Shown one piece after another: positions 1 to 9,621 of a stretch of DNA of 42,912 bases. The position numbers and the translations under genes are program-made. The stretch spans positions 1 to 42,912 of the forward strand of contig CAIKYO010000156.1 in NCBI GenBank assembly GCA_903831655.1. Direction: 5' to 3'. Each line of letters starts with the position of its first letter. Position 1 is the first letter of the stretch. Source of the stretch: an uncultured Burkholderiales bacterium (GTDB lineage: Bacteria; Pseudomonadota; Gammaproteobacteria; Burkholderiales; Burkholderiaceae_C). Below the pieces are notes generated by a model. That model was given only the letters and a program-made list of their open reading frames with translations, searched no databases and was not told the origin of the DNA.

Positions 1-2
1 AT

Positions 3-518
3 GAAATTTATCAAGCAGCAAAAATTGCTCGTGAGATTGGTTGTGATTATTTTGAGATTAAGCCGATGTATGATGTTAATCATTTTGCAATCATTCAACC
101 AAAAGAGATAACAAAAATTATCGATGAACAAATCGAAAAAACAAAGGATCTCGAAACTAAGAGCTTTAAAATTCTGGAGGCTTCTAAGCTTTCTGCATCA
201 ATGTATGCTTAATCAAATGCAGAGCCGAAAAGCTACAAAAGATGTGCAGTTAACCAATTAAGAACCTTGATTACACCTTCAGGGGTATATACCTGTCCAT
301 ATTTTCGTGGACAAGAAAGTAAGAGAATCGGGGATATAAATTCGCAATCATTCGTTGAAATATGGCTTGGTGAGCAAAGAAAAAAAACATTAAGCCTTCT
401 GGACCCATCGCGAGATTGTACTATGCACTGTATTCGGCATGAATCTAATATGGCAATTGAAAAATGGCTTAGTGGAGGCTTTCCGTTGCCTGTTGATGAT
501 TACGATTTGTTCATTTAA
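3..518 (+). pseudogene. Radical SAM/SPASM protein, 3' part, interrupted by in-frame TAA
   Basis: Reading frame 3 is open from the window edge to a TAA at 210-212 and continues in the same frame to the TAA at 516-518; the listed 83-residue ORF is only the piece after the first stop. The upstream part (REIGCDYFEIKPMYDVNHF) resembles the end of a radical SAM barrel. The downstream part has a SPASM-type arrangement of cysteines: RCAVNQ, then GVYTCPYF, then DCTMHCIRHESN. Such proteins carry an extra iron-sulfur cluster and modify peptides or sugars. The simplest reading is one gene broken by a nonsense change; TAA is not a known selenocysteine or pyrrolysine codon. The AdoMet-cluster CxxxCxxC lies outside the window, so the family call rests on the C-terminal half. 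Confidence 0.7.
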
Positions 519-526
519 ATTTGAAT

Positions 527-1705
527 ATGGAAAAGTCAATTTTAATTTTAGGAGGTAGCCACAGTGAAATTCCACTCATAAAAGCTGCCAAAGCACTTGG
601 TCTTAGTATTTCGACCACTGGAAATAGACCTGAGCAAATTGGACATCTTTTTTCTGATAAATACTTCCACGGAGACTTCTCTAACTTTGATGAAATGTTA
701 AGTGTTGCAAAAAGAAGTAAATGCGACTTTATCTGTGCTGGGGCAAATGATTATTCCTATCTGAGTGCTTGTTATGTTGCTGAAAAATTAAATTTATCTG
801 GCTTTGATTCCTTGGAAACTGCCTTTGCAATCCACCATAAACACCTTTTCAAGCCCATAGCTTCTAATTTAGGTTTGCCAACTACAAATTTTAGAGTAGT
901 AGATATAAGCAAACATTTGGAGTTAGATAACTTGCAGTTGAACTTACCGTTAATGGTAAAACCGGTAGATCTGACTGGGGGAAAGGGAATTGTAAAGGTT
1001 AATCAACCAACAGAGTTAAAACCAGCGTTAATTGCAATCAGAGATGTTTCAAAAGAAAAATTTGCAATTGTTGAAGAATATTTTGAAGGAAGTCTTCACA
1101 GTTACTCAACCATAATAGTAGATGGTCGAGTGGTATTTCAATATGCAGACAATGAGTATTGTTACCCAAATCCATATCTTGTCAGCGCTTCTACTAGTTT
1201 GGCTTCAGTGCCTATCGATGTCTTACAAGATCTTCAATTTCAAACCGAAAAATTTGCAAAATTCTTGAAATTAAAAAATGGCGTTTTACATTGTCAATTT
1301 TTATATGGAAACGGTGATTACAAAATACTTGAGTTCACAAGACGTTGTTCAGGTGATTTATACAGTTCAGTGGTGCAAGCTGTTACAGGTTTAAACCATC
1401 CGCAACAGTTTATACGGCAGTCGATGGGTATTGAATTTAATTTAAATAGAGATCAAGTAATTTCACATTTTGTAAGTAGACACTGTATTTTTTCAGACAA
1501 TGCAGGTATTTACCACGGTTTAGAGATTGCTAAAGAATTAGAAAATAATCTTATTTTACAAATTGAGTCTTTTGCTAGTGGATATCATATAAATCAACCC
1601 CATAAGGAGAAGATGGGAGTCGTAATTTTGAAGTTTGCAAGTCATTCAGAAATGTTAGAAAAGGTAAGTTGTACTTTCAACTTCGTGAAATGTCTAGTTC
1701 AGTAA
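527..1705 (+). CDS. ATP-grasp domain protein (carboxylate-amine ligase-like)
   Basis: A 392-residue ATP-grasp protein. The N-terminus has a Rossmann-like preATP-grasp start (ILILGGSHSEIPLIKAAK), as in PurK and carbamoyl-phosphate-synthase relatives. The middle carries the ATP-binding segment PLMVKPVDLTGGKGIVKV and IVEEYFEG, and a late acidic segment, ILEFTRRCSGD, sits where the metal ligands lie. The family joins a carboxylate to an amine or thiol using ATP through an acyl-phosphate; the substrate here is unknown. I take ATG 527 rather than the TTG at 521. It follows the broken SPASM gene by 8 bases and precedes a methyltransferase, all strongly AT-rich, so it is probably part of a surface-sugar or flagellin modification cassette. 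A peptide-modifying role is an alternative. Confidence 0.75.
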   Translation: MEKSILILGGSHSEIPLIKAAKALGLSISTTGNRPEQIGHLFSDKYFHGDFSNFDEMLSVAKRSKCDFICAGANDYSYLSACYVAEKLNLSGFDSLETAFAIHHKHLFKPIASNLGLPTTNFRVVDISKHLELDNLQLNLPLMVKPVDLTGGKGIVKVNQPTELKPALIAIRDVSKEKFAIVEEYFEGSLHSYSTIIVDGRVVFQYADNEYCYPNPYLVSASTSLASVPIDVLQDLQFQTEKFAKFLKLKNGVLHCQFLYGNGDYKILEFTRRCSGDLYSSVVQAVTGLNHPQQFIRQSMGIEFNLNRDQVISHFVSRHCIFSDNAGIYHGLEIAKELENNLILQIESFASGYHINQPHKEKMGVVILKFASHSEMLEKVSCTFNFVKCLVQ

Positions 1706-1737
1706 TTGCAATTAGCGAATTTAAAAAGAGTTGAAAA

Positions 1738-2514
1738 ATGAAAATTATTGATGCAGATCTAAAGCTTATATATCAAATTCTTTCTACTATTTATAAAGAT
1801 TTTGATATTTCTCCTGTTGTGGCTGAGTTGGGAGTATTGAAGGGTGAAAATGCATTAGCAATTTATGAATTTTTAAGTCCCAAAATGATGTATTTAATCG
1901 ATTCATGGTCTTGTGATGCCACATTAGAATATGAGTCTATTAACAGTCATCGTGGTTGGGTCGATGAGCCAGATAAGTATGCTTTTTACTACGGCGGGTC
2001 TTTAAAGTCTCAACTAACTTTCGATCGACTTTATGAGGAAGCTTGTGCAAATTTTATTAACTTCAATAATGTTGAAATAATAAAAATGCAAACTTTAGAA
2101 GCAATTAGAGAATTGCAAAAAAAGAAAGTTACAAATTTTCAATTGATTTATGTAGATGCAAATCATTCCTATGAAAAAGTTTTAGATGATTTGATGTTTT
2201 ATAAACCACTTCTTGATCCAGAATACGGATGTTTTCAATTAAATGATTGTTGCCATTCGAAGGCTGGAGTTAATCAAAATTTAGGAGTTTTAGAGGCGGC
2301 TTTAAAATTCTGCAAGATTGCAGATTTTGTGCCGTTGGTTGCAGTTAATCGCGATTTTACTGACATATTATTCGCGCATAAGAGCTCATTAATGATTGAT
2401 TATGTAGATAAGATATTTAACAATAATGACCTATCATTTGTTGAGGTCCCTGATCAATTTTTGGGTAGTTTAACAGTTAGAGTTGGTGTTAGGCCAAATA
2501 TTAGCTTTATCTAG
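1738..2514 (+). CDS. Class I SAM-dependent methyltransferase
   Basis: A 258-residue protein with a class I methyltransferase fold. SAM-binding motif I is visible at about residues 27-36 (VAELGVLKGENA), followed by YLIDSW at the end of strand 2. The later segment YVDANHSYEKVLDDL is typical of the Methyltransf_24 type found in polysaccharide and flagellar-glycan clusters. The acceptor cannot be read from sequence; a sugar or small metabolite is likely from context. The ATG at 1738 lies 32 bases after the ATP-grasp gene, so the two are probably co-transcribed. Base composition is as AT-rich as the neighbours, consistent with the cassette having been acquired together. Confidence 0.75.
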   Translation: MKIIDADLKLIYQILSTIYKDFDISPVVAELGVLKGENALAIYEFLSPKMMYLIDSWSCDATLEYESINSHRGWVDEPDKYAFYYGGSLKSQLTFDRLYEEACANFINFNNVEIIKMQTLEAIRELQKKKVTNFQLIYVDANHSYEKVLDDLMFYKPLLDPEYGCFQLNDCCHSKAGVNQNLGVLEAALKFCKIADFVPLVAVNRDFTDILFAHKSSLMIDYVDKIFNNNDLSFVEVPDQFLGSLTVRVGVRPNISFI

Positions 2515-2579
2515 ACTTCAGTTGAAATGAATAAATATATATTTTCAAACCAACAATCTATAAATATTAAAAATTAAAT

Positions 2580-3890
2580 ATGTCAGAGCAATTTGTATTG
2601 GACAATCCTTCTTATCTTGACTTTTTTAACTTATGGACAGATGCGGTTAACAAAGAAAACTTTGAATTAGCTGCGAACTTAGATGCTCTTTTTTACCAGG
2701 AATTTGTCCGTAAAAATGAGAGTATGGCTATGTGGGATAAATGGCAAAAAATAACTTTTGATAGAAGAAAAAAAATTACTAATTTTTTCAAAAAAAATAT
2801 TCCTAGTGTTTCTCATTCTAAGAACTCTGAAACTAAAAATGTAGCAATTGTTTATGATCAATTTAGCGGCTTAGCTCATGAGACTCAATTTGCTCGAAGC
2901 TTGAAATTCTTGAAAAAGAATTCTGATATCAAATTTAATTTATTTATTGTTTATGCTTTCGGCCCGGAAAATCATATTGCTGCTCATCATGTTCATGATG
3001 TTGAACTTAATAATATTTTCTTTTTAAAGTCAGAATCAACAATGGATGTTGGTCGAAATTTGGCTGAAATTTCTAAATTGTATGGATTTGATGTGATCAT
3101 TTATGGATCAACATTTGAATTAGCTTTTTGGTCATCACTTACTTGTAATCATATAAATCAAAAGTATTTGATAATGAAGTATTACCCAAATATATGTGGC
3201 CGTTTTTCAAGTTTTGCTGGAGGTAGAGAGGATAACAACAATAGCATCATCAAGAATAATTTTGAATATTTGCAACTTTCTATTCTTGATCTAGATTTAA
3301 ATTTGCGAAATGATACAAGTTACCCAGAAAAGCACAGATTAGCAAAAAATTTCGGATCAATTTCAAGAATACAAAAGACAATTAGTCCCTCCTATCAGGA
3401 ATTTGTTTTGAGAATTCTTGCTTGTAACGACTCTTTGAATTACATCTATACCGGTAATGCAAATGAGTTGGAATTAATTGACTCCAGGATTCTTAACCAC
3501 AAAAGAAGCAATTTCTTGGGTTGGATCGATCCCTTATATGCAATAGATGAGTTTTCCATCTATGTTGATCCGTTCCCATGGGGTGGTGGTGAAATGACCC
3601 TTTTGGCATTAGCTAATGGCATCCCTTATTTAACTCTGTCTACTATTGAAAATAAAGCTATTGGAATCTATCGATTTTTGAAGTACTTGCTTCTAACTCA
3701 AGCGAACAATCATAATTTTGATATTTTGAATACGATTTTTTGTTCTTCTATAAGTGATTTGGAGAGTAAATTAAATAGTTTGTGTCATTCTTTTTCTGAC
3801 AGGGTAGAGCTGGGAATAAATTGGCAGGTTGTTCTAGAAAATTACAGACCTCATGATCTCAAATCTTGGCAAGAATTTTTAGTTTATTAA
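2580..3890 (+). CDS. Glycosyltransferase-like protein (GT-B type C-terminus)
   Basis: A 436-residue protein with no clear N-terminal family. Its C-terminal third carries LGWIDPLYAIDEFSIYVDPFPWGGGEM in pieces, then LLALANGIPYLTLS. This matches the donor-binding end of GT-B glycosyltransferases of the OGT/SPINDLY-like sort, where a 'D.fp.gGg' loop is followed by 'eAl..G.P.vtl'. That suggests transfer of a nucleotide-activated sugar to a cell-surface or flagellar acceptor. No signal peptide or membrane segment is evident, so it is probably cytoplasmic. It follows the methyltransferase after 65 AT-rich bases and converges with the next gene. The specific sugar and acceptor are unknown. Confidence 0.55.
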   Translation: MSEQFVLDNPSYLDFFNLWTDAVNKENFELAANLDALFYQEFVRKNESMAMWDKWQKITFDRRKKITNFFKKNIPSVSHSKNSETKNVAIVYDQFSGLAHETQFARSLKFLKKNSDIKFNLFIVYAFGPENHIAAHHVHDVELNNIFFLKSESTMDVGRNLAEISKLYGFDVIIYGSTFELAFWSSLTCNHINQKYLIMKYYPNICGRFSSFAGGREDNNNSIIKNNFEYLQLSILDLDLNLRNDTSYPEKHRLAKNFGSISRIQKTISPSYQEFVLRILACNDSLNYIYTGNANELELIDSRILNHKRSNFLGWIDPLYAIDEFSIYVDPFPWGGGEMTLLALANGIPYLTLSTIENKAIGIYRFLKYLLLTQANNHNFDILNTIFCSSISDLESKLNSLCHSFSDRVELGINWQVVLENYRPHDLKSWQEFLVY

Positions 3891-3964
3891 TTGCTTATTT
3901 GAATTTAATAATTTTTATTTTGCTATTTATATTCTATTTTCAATAAATGAAAGTTTGTTATTAT

Positions 3965-4939
3965 TTAAGTAGAGATGTCCATGATCTCAAAATCGTCGAA
4001 AGACACGTACTGTTCTAAATAGATAGAAGCAGATGATTGTCCTATTACCAAATAGTATTGAAATCCTAAAAAAGCGAGCTCGACATTGTGATCGACCTCA
4101 TCTGGAAATTCAATTTCGTGGAATTGCTTTCCCAAGTTGCTCAAAGATTGAATAAAGGATTTGAAGGATTCTGAGGCTTCTATCCAAAGCAAGTCTTGCG
4201 GATGCACTTTTATTACTAGTTTCCTTGAGCGTTGTGCGCATTTTGATTTTTGAATGAGGTGGATCAAATTGGCTTCAATTTCTTTGATATGTCCTGGGTG
4301 TGATCTCAACAGTTGAAACAAGGGTGAGAGAGCCACCAAGATGGTCTCGGGAAAGTGTATTTTTCGTTCCGTTGGGGTATCAATCTTGAACCTTTTAACA
4401 TTGGGGAAGCCCTTGAAAGCATTTGAAGACAAAGAATATGCCCCTCTGTATTTGGGGTGTTCACAATCGTAAAAGAAGTTGTTGATCTCATTCAAACTCA
4501 AAACATCTTCCTCGTGTATGCCCAGTGGGGCTAAGTGATTATCTTCTTTTAATAGTTCCAAGAGTGCATTACAGTCGATCTCTTTTTGACTTTGAAATTC
4601 AAAGGTTTTGTTGCTGGAGTACTGACCCTCTTCAACGTAAGAGTAGCAAGAAATTTTGCGGCTGATTTTGATCAACTTACCCAGCAAATAGCCTGTGTGG
4701 GGCAAGAACAAGTGAAAGAGTTGCTTCTGGAGGGGATTAATGGAGAGGAGGGTTTTTAAAAACGTAACGGTTCTCTCGATGTTCCAAACCCCATCGTCCA
4801 TGACGCTGATTGCGCCTTCCACCTTTATCCCTCTGGCTGTAATTTGTTGACTGGGTATGTTTGTATTTTGCTGCGCTATGAGTTTATTGAGCGTGTAAGT
4901 GATGGGGTTGTGAGAATAATAAATACGCAGCTCGTCCAT
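3965..4939 (-). CDS. Sialyltransferase-like glycosyltransferase (GT52-type motifs)
   Basis: A 324-residue protein. Three short motifs shared by bacterial sialyltransferases occur in the right order: an acidic-acidic-Gly motif (YVEEGQYS, about residue 101), an HP motif (IKVHPQD, about residue 247), and a paired-serine motif (VIGQSSAS, about residue 300). In those families they act in catalysis and CMP binding. This supports a GT52/polysialyltransferase-like enzyme adding a sialic-acid-type sugar to a surface glycan, but overall identity is not strong enough to name a donor. It is transcribed toward the AT-rich cassette and downstream of ispB. Its composition is intermediate between the AT-rich genes and the housekeeping genes. 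The ATG at 4937-4939 has no clear ribosome binding site. Confidence 0.5.
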   Translation of the reverse strand: MDELRIYYSHNPITYTLNKLIAQQNTNIPSQQITARGIKVEGAISVMDDGVWNIERTVTFLKTLLSINPLQKQLFHLFLPHTGYLLGKLIKISRKISCYSYVEEGQYSSNKTFEFQSQKEIDCNALLELLKEDNHLAPLGIHEEDVLSLNEINNFFYDCEHPKYRGAYSLSSNAFKGFPNVKRFKIDTPTERKIHFPETILVALSPLFQLLRSHPGHIKEIEANLIHLIQKSKCAQRSRKLVIKVHPQDLLWIEASESFKSFIQSLSNLGKQFHEIEFPDEVDHNVELAFLGFQYYLVIGQSSASIYLEQYVSFDDFEIMDIST

Positions 4940-5097
4940 GTTGAACTCAGTCGATTACAAAAGCGTAATCTTATGCATGCATTGTTAACGGCAGATAAAG
5001 TTAAGTGGCGCGGTTCGCTCATTTTTTGAACTTTACCTTTGAAAACGAAGGACGCGTCAAGATTCCCTCGTCGAGCTAAGCCCCAATTCAGATTGTT

Positions 5098-6081
5098 TTA
5101 ATTGGAGCGAATTAAAAGTTGTGAAGCCAACTCAGTTAAAGCTTCTTTGTACTGTGAATTTGGAAGGGGTTCCAAGACTTGAATGGCGAGCTTGGCTTGT
5201 TCATGGGCCACGGCCTTGGTGGCTTGCATAGCCCCCGTGTTCACAATGATGTTCAAGATGGGAGTGATGTCTGGCGCATCACCCAACTCAATGGCCGATT
5301 TGATGACTTGCTTGTCGTGTTCGTTGCACCTTTGCATGGCAAAAATGAGTGGGAGCGTTGTTTTGCCTTCTCGCAAATCATCCCCCAAATTTTTGCCCAG
5401 CAAATCACTCTCTCCCTCGTAATCCAAGGCATCGTCGATGACTTGAAAAGCGGTCCCCAAGGCCAGTCCGTATTGAGCACAGGCTTGGATCAGTTTCTCA
5501 TCGCACCCTTTCACAATGGCTGGGAGCTTGGCACTGGCTTCAAAGAGCTTGGCGGTCTTTGATTGAATGACATCTAAATAGCCTTCGATGGATAGGTCTG
5601 CATCATGCAAATTCATGAGCTGTTGCACTTCACCCTCAGCGATGACGTTGGTGGCGTTGGCCAGCACGCGCATGATTTCCATGTTGTTGCAGTCCACCAT
5701 CATTTGAAATGCGCGGGAATATAAAAAGTCTCCCACCAGCACGCTTGCAGGATTTCCAAAGGAGACATTTGCAGTGGGGCGGCCCCTTCTGAGAGTGGAG
5801 TCATCCACCACGTCATCGTGGAGCAATGTGGCGGTGTGGATGAATTCAACCACAGCCGCCAACTCAAAGCGGTCTTCGCCCGTGTGGGCAATGGCACCTG
5901 ACATCAACAGCAGCAAGGTAGGACGCACCCGTTTGCCACCGGCGGAGATGATGTATTTGGCGACTTCACCCACAAGCGGCACATCAGAGGAGAGCCGAGC
6001 AGAGATCACGCGGTCCATTTGCTCCAAATCTGAGGCCACCAAAGTGGCATAAAGGGGCTGGGAGATTTGATCGTTGGACAA
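5098..6081 (-). CDS. ispB: Octaprenyl diphosphate synthase
   Basis: A trans-prenyl diphosphate synthase of 327 residues, the usual length. It extends farnesyl diphosphate with isopentenyl diphosphate to make the side chain of ubiquinone. The first aspartate-rich motif is LLHDDVVDDSTLRRG (about residue 86) and the second is FQVIDDALDYEG (about 214), followed by GKNLGDDLREGK. GGKRVRP near residue 50 binds the pyrophosphate. The frame opens only after an upstream stop, and the first start is TTG 6081; the next Met (residue 22) would remove part of the conserved N-terminus, so TTG is preferred. It is divergent from rplU, a common proteobacterial arrangement. ubiE, ubiJ and ubiB of the same pathway lie about 18 kb away. 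Confidence 0.93.
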   Translation of the reverse strand: MSNDQISQPLYATLVASDLEQMDRVISARLSSDVPLVGEVAKYIISAGGKRVRPTLLLLMSGAIAHTGEDRFELAAVVEFIHTATLLHDDVVDDSTLRRGRPTANVSFGNPASVLVGDFLYSRAFQMMVDCNNMEIMRVLANATNVIAEGEVQQLMNLHDADLSIEGYLDVIQSKTAKLFEASAKLPAIVKGCDEKLIQACAQYGLALGTAFQVIDDALDYEGESDLLGKNLGDDLREGKTTLPLIFAMQRCNEHDKQVIKSAIELGDAPDITPILNIIVNTGAMQATKAVAHEQAKLAIQVLEPLPNSQYKEALTELASQLLIRSN

Positions 6082-6112
6082 GGCGTTTTTAGTTTAGGTG
6101 AAATTGAAAGAC

Positions 6113-6118
6113 ATTATA
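6113..6118 (-). promoter_or_regulatory. Likely -10 box for ispB
   Basis: On the minus strand a perfect TATAAT lies about 30 bases upstream of the ispB TTG start. The region 17-18 bases further upstream is A-rich and has no good -35 match. The position is right for a short-leader promoter. Confidence 0.45.
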
Positions 6119-6391
6119 AGTGCACCCCTCGAGGTCATTTTTTGAAATGAAATGGCCCCTTGCACGAGCGCAATTGAACGCAATTGAACTCAGTGAGCCC
6201 TTGGTTTCGAAAATCCCTTGCCGTCCAGGGGGGGCGAAACCCCTATCCTTGCATGGTGTCGTGAAAGGCACATTTGAGACACATTTCAAATTTGAGTACA
6301 TTTTAATAACCCTAAAGTATTCAAAATATCCCTCTAAATGCTGCATTTGTGTGTTGCTCATCGTTAAAGATGGCGGGTTTTGGCTTGAAAT

Positions 6392-6399
6392 GCTATAAT
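6392..6399 (+). promoter_or_regulatory. rplU-rpmA promoter, extended -10
   Basis: TGCTATAAT is an extended -10 (TG-N-TATAAT) about 65 bases upstream of the rplU ATG. The expected -35 position (TGGCGG) is weak, as is common when an extended -10 is present. The transcription start would be near base 6406. Confidence 0.6.
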
Positions 6400-6463
6400 T
6401 TTTGGCTCAGTGGAAATTCGTCCTCTGAGTTCAAAGATTACTATCGTATTCGAAGAGGTTCAT

Positions 6464-6775
6464 ATGTACGCGGTCATAAAAACCGGGGGCAAACAGTATC
6501 GTGTTGCTTCTGGCGAAAAAATTAAAGTAGAACAGATTGCTGCGGACGTTGGCCAAGAGATTGTGATTGACCATGTGTTGGCTGTCGGAGACGGCGCCTC
6601 ACTTAAGGTTGGTACCCCCTTGGTGTCCGGCGCAACTGTGAAAGCCACTGTCGTGGCTCACGGTAAACACGACAAAGTTCGCATTTTCAAAATGCGCCGT
6701 CGCAAGCACTATCAAAAACGCCAAGGACATCGCCAGCAATTCACAGAATTGCAAATCGGTGCCATCCAGGCTTAA
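6464..6775 (+). CDS. rplU: 50S ribosomal protein L21
   Basis: A 103-residue L21, the normal length, starting [14 protein letters not shown], which is the family's hallmark beginning. It binds 23S rRNA and L20 in the large subunit. The ORF track starts 18 residues earlier at 6410; I moved the start to ATG 6464 because a good GAAGAGG ribosome binding site lies 5 bases upstream and because the homologous N-terminus begins there. The end ([14 protein letters not shown]) is typical. It is followed after 18 bases by rpmA, with which it forms the usual two-gene operon ending in a clear hairpin. Confidence 0.97.
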   Translation: MYAVIKTGGKQYRVASGEKIKVEQIAADVGQEIVIDHVLAVGDGASLKVGTPLVSGATVKATVVAHGKHDKVRIFKMRRRKHYQKRQGHRQQFTELQIGAIQA

Positions 6776-6793
6776 TTTCAAGGAGCAGATGAA

Positions 6794-7051
6794 ATGGCAC
6801 AGAAAAAAGGCGGCGGCTCAACGCGAAACGGAAGAGACTCCAAGCCAAAGATGTTGGGTGTTAAAGCCTTCGGTGGCGAGCTCATCACTGCGGGTGCAAT
6901 CATTGTGCGTCAACGTGGAACCAAGTTCCACCCCGGCGTGAATGTTGGCATTGGCAAGGATCACACTTTGTTTGCTCTGGTTGACGGACACGTTAACTTC
7001 ACCACCAAAGGTGCTTTGAGCAAACACACCGTTAATGTGAGCCCTGTTTAA
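6794..7051 (+). CDS. rpmA: 50S ribosomal protein L27
   Basis: An 85-residue L27 starting [16 protein letters not shown], whose flexible N-terminus reaches into the peptidyl-transferase centre. The following [10 protein letters not shown] and [13 protein letters not shown] segments are diagnostic. A ribosome binding site, AAGGAG, lies 8 bases before the ATG. No N-terminal cleavage extension of the Firmicutes kind is present. It is co-transcribed with rplU, and a 12-bp stem hairpin follows the stop. Confidence 0.97.
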   Translation: MAQKKGGGSTRNGRDSKPKMLGVKAFGGELITAGAIIVRQRGTKFHPGVNVGIGKDHTLFALVDGHVNFTTKGALSKHTVNVSPV

Positions 7052-7073
7052 TCAACAGTGCTTGCTTGACTCG

Positions 7074-7102
7074 ATTAAAGCCCCGCTGGTCGGGGCTTTA
7101 AT
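7074..7102 (+). terminator. Intrinsic terminator after rpmA
   Basis: The hairpin ATTAAAGCCCCG-ctggt-CGGGGCTTTAAT is a perfect 12-bp stem with a 5-base loop, 22 bases after the rpmA stop. The stem's A/T-rich foot supplies the U-rich end, and CTTTATGG follows. Confidence 0.85.
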
Positions 7103-7199
7103 CTTTATGGCTCTGAGTGCCAGAGGTTTTTTTTCAATAAAACTTGACTGATCACTTAGAGTAACATGGCCCTTATGGGCCTACAAGGATCGCTTTTGA

Positions 7200-8318
<1,119 letters not shown>

Positions 8319-8342
8319 TTTTCTCATTTCACGCGTTCATTG

Positions 8343-9551
8343 ATGTCCTCCACCACTGTTTCATTCCCCAAGCTTTGCCTCATTCATGACGAAGCCTCCC
8401 TTGCACGTGCACACTCTGTGTTGCTTGAGGCCAGGCGCATCGTGATCAAAGTGGGTTCGAGCTTGGTGACCAACGAGGGTCGCGGTTTGGATGAGGGCGC
8501 CATAGGTGAGTGGTGCCGGCAAATGGCGATCCTCATCAAAGGTGAGGGCACGGGTCCTGCGAGAGAGCTCATCATGGTATCAAGCGGCGCCATTGCCGAG
8601 GGTATGAAAAGACTGGGTTGGAGCACTCGACCCAAAGCCATTCATGAGCTTCAAGCCGCAGCGGCAGTGGGGCAAATGGGACTTGCTCAAATTTATGAGA
8701 CCAAGCTCAAAGAGAATAATTTGGTGAGTGCTCAAGTGCTTTTGACCCATGCCGATTTAGCCGATCGCGAGCGTTACCTCAACGCCAAATCTACACTCTT
8801 GACGCTTTTAAAGCATGGCGTTTTGCCCGTCATCAATGAAAACGACACGGTTGTCAACGACGAAATCAAATTCGGCGACAACGACACCTTGGGTGCGTTG
8901 GTGGCCAATTTGGTCGAAGCTGATGCGCTCATCATCTTGACCGATCAAAAAGGACTTTTCTCAGCCGATCCCAGAAGCAACCCCCAAGCCCAGTTCATTG
9001 AGCTGGCCAGTTCCATGGATCCGACTTTGGAGAGCATGGCTGGAGGAGCGGGTTCGAGCATTGGCAAGGGCGGGATGATCACCAAAGTGCTGGCAGCCAA
9101 GAGAGCTGCGGGCTCAGGTGCCTCCACTGTGATCGCTTGGGGACGTGAGCCCAATGCGCTTTTGAGATTGGCCAAAGGGGAGTCCTTGGGCACTTTGCTT
9201 TGGGCGAGCACTTTGAAGCAACAAGCCAGAAAGCAATGGATGGCGGACCATTTGCAACTCAAAGGTGCATTGGTCCTTGATGCGGGAGCGCATGAGAAGG
9301 TGTTTGCTCAAGGCACGAGCCTCTTGCCCATTGGCATGATCTTGGTGGAAGGTGACTTCAACCGAGGTGAGGTGGTGAGCATCAAAGGTCCTGATGGACA
9401 AGAGTTTGCCCGGGGCTTGGCCAACTACTCAAGCGCTGAGGCCAGGTTGTTGTGCGGCAAACCCTCTCAGGAGTTTGAGCGCCTTTTGGGTTATACGGGT
9501 GAGCCGGAGATGGTGCACCGGGATAACTTGGTGATCACCAAAGCTCACTGA
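8343..9551 (+). CDS. proB: Glutamate 5-kinase
   Basis: This enzyme phosphorylates glutamate in the first step of proline synthesis. The amino-acid kinase domain contains [22 protein letters not shown], the glutamate-site segment VINENDTVV, and [12 protein letters not shown]. After about residue 280 there is a C-terminal PUA domain ([13 protein letters not shown], then [10 protein letters not shown]). The ORF starts with TTG 8340; ATG 8343 is one codon later and preferred. Even so the N-terminus has about 25-30 more residues than usual before RRIVIKVG, so a GTG at 8418 is a possible true start. The obgE-proB order is common in betaproteobacteria; 24 bases separate them. Confidence 0.93.
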   Translation: MSSTTVSFPKLCLIHDEASLARAHSVLLEARRIVIKVGSSLVTNEGRGLDEGAIGEWCRQMAILIKGEGTGPARELIMVSSGAIAEGMKRLGWSTRPKAIHELQAAAAVGQMGLAQIYETKLKENNLVSAQVLLTHADLADRERYLNAKSTLLTLLKHGVLPVINENDTVVNDEIKFGDNDTLGALVANLVEADALIILTDQKGLFSADPRSNPQAQFIELASSMDPTLESMAGGAGSSIGKGGMITKVLAAKRAAGSGASTVIAWGREPNALLRLAKGESLGTLLWASTLKQQARKQWMADHLQLKGALVLDAGAHEKVFAQGTSLLPIGMILVEGDFNRGEVVSIKGPDGQEFARGLANYSSAEARLLCGKPSQEFERLLGYTGEPEMVHRDNLVITKAH

Positions 9552-9621
9552 AACGCCCTGAAATGCACTGAAAGACTTTGAAACGGGTATGTGCCTAGCT
9601 CAGCTGAGGCGCACCGAGTCC

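Larger units (their letters stand above)
6082..6463. other. Divergent intergenic region between ispB and rplU
   Basis: About 380 bases without a convincing gene. The ORF-track entries here (90 and 92 residues) overlap on opposite strands and have no recognisable motifs, so I treat them as chance. The region holds the ispB -10 box at one end and the rplU extended -10 at the other. A long leader for a ribosomal-protein operon fits, but I see no clear attenuator or protein-binding structure. Confidence 0.5.

Noticed and set aside
210-212. Recoded stop (selenocysteine or pyrrolysine) in the SPASM gene
   Set aside because: The codon is TAA, which neither system uses, and no SECIS-like hairpin is seen after it.
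6089-6398. Two overlapping ORFs of about 90 residues on opposite strands between ispB and rplU
   Set aside because: They overlap each other and the promoters on both sides, show no motifs, and have no ribosome binding site. They are read as chance ORFs.
7144-7167. TTGACT and TAACAT as an obgE promoter
   Set aside because: The spacer is only 12 bases, too short for a sigma-70 promoter.
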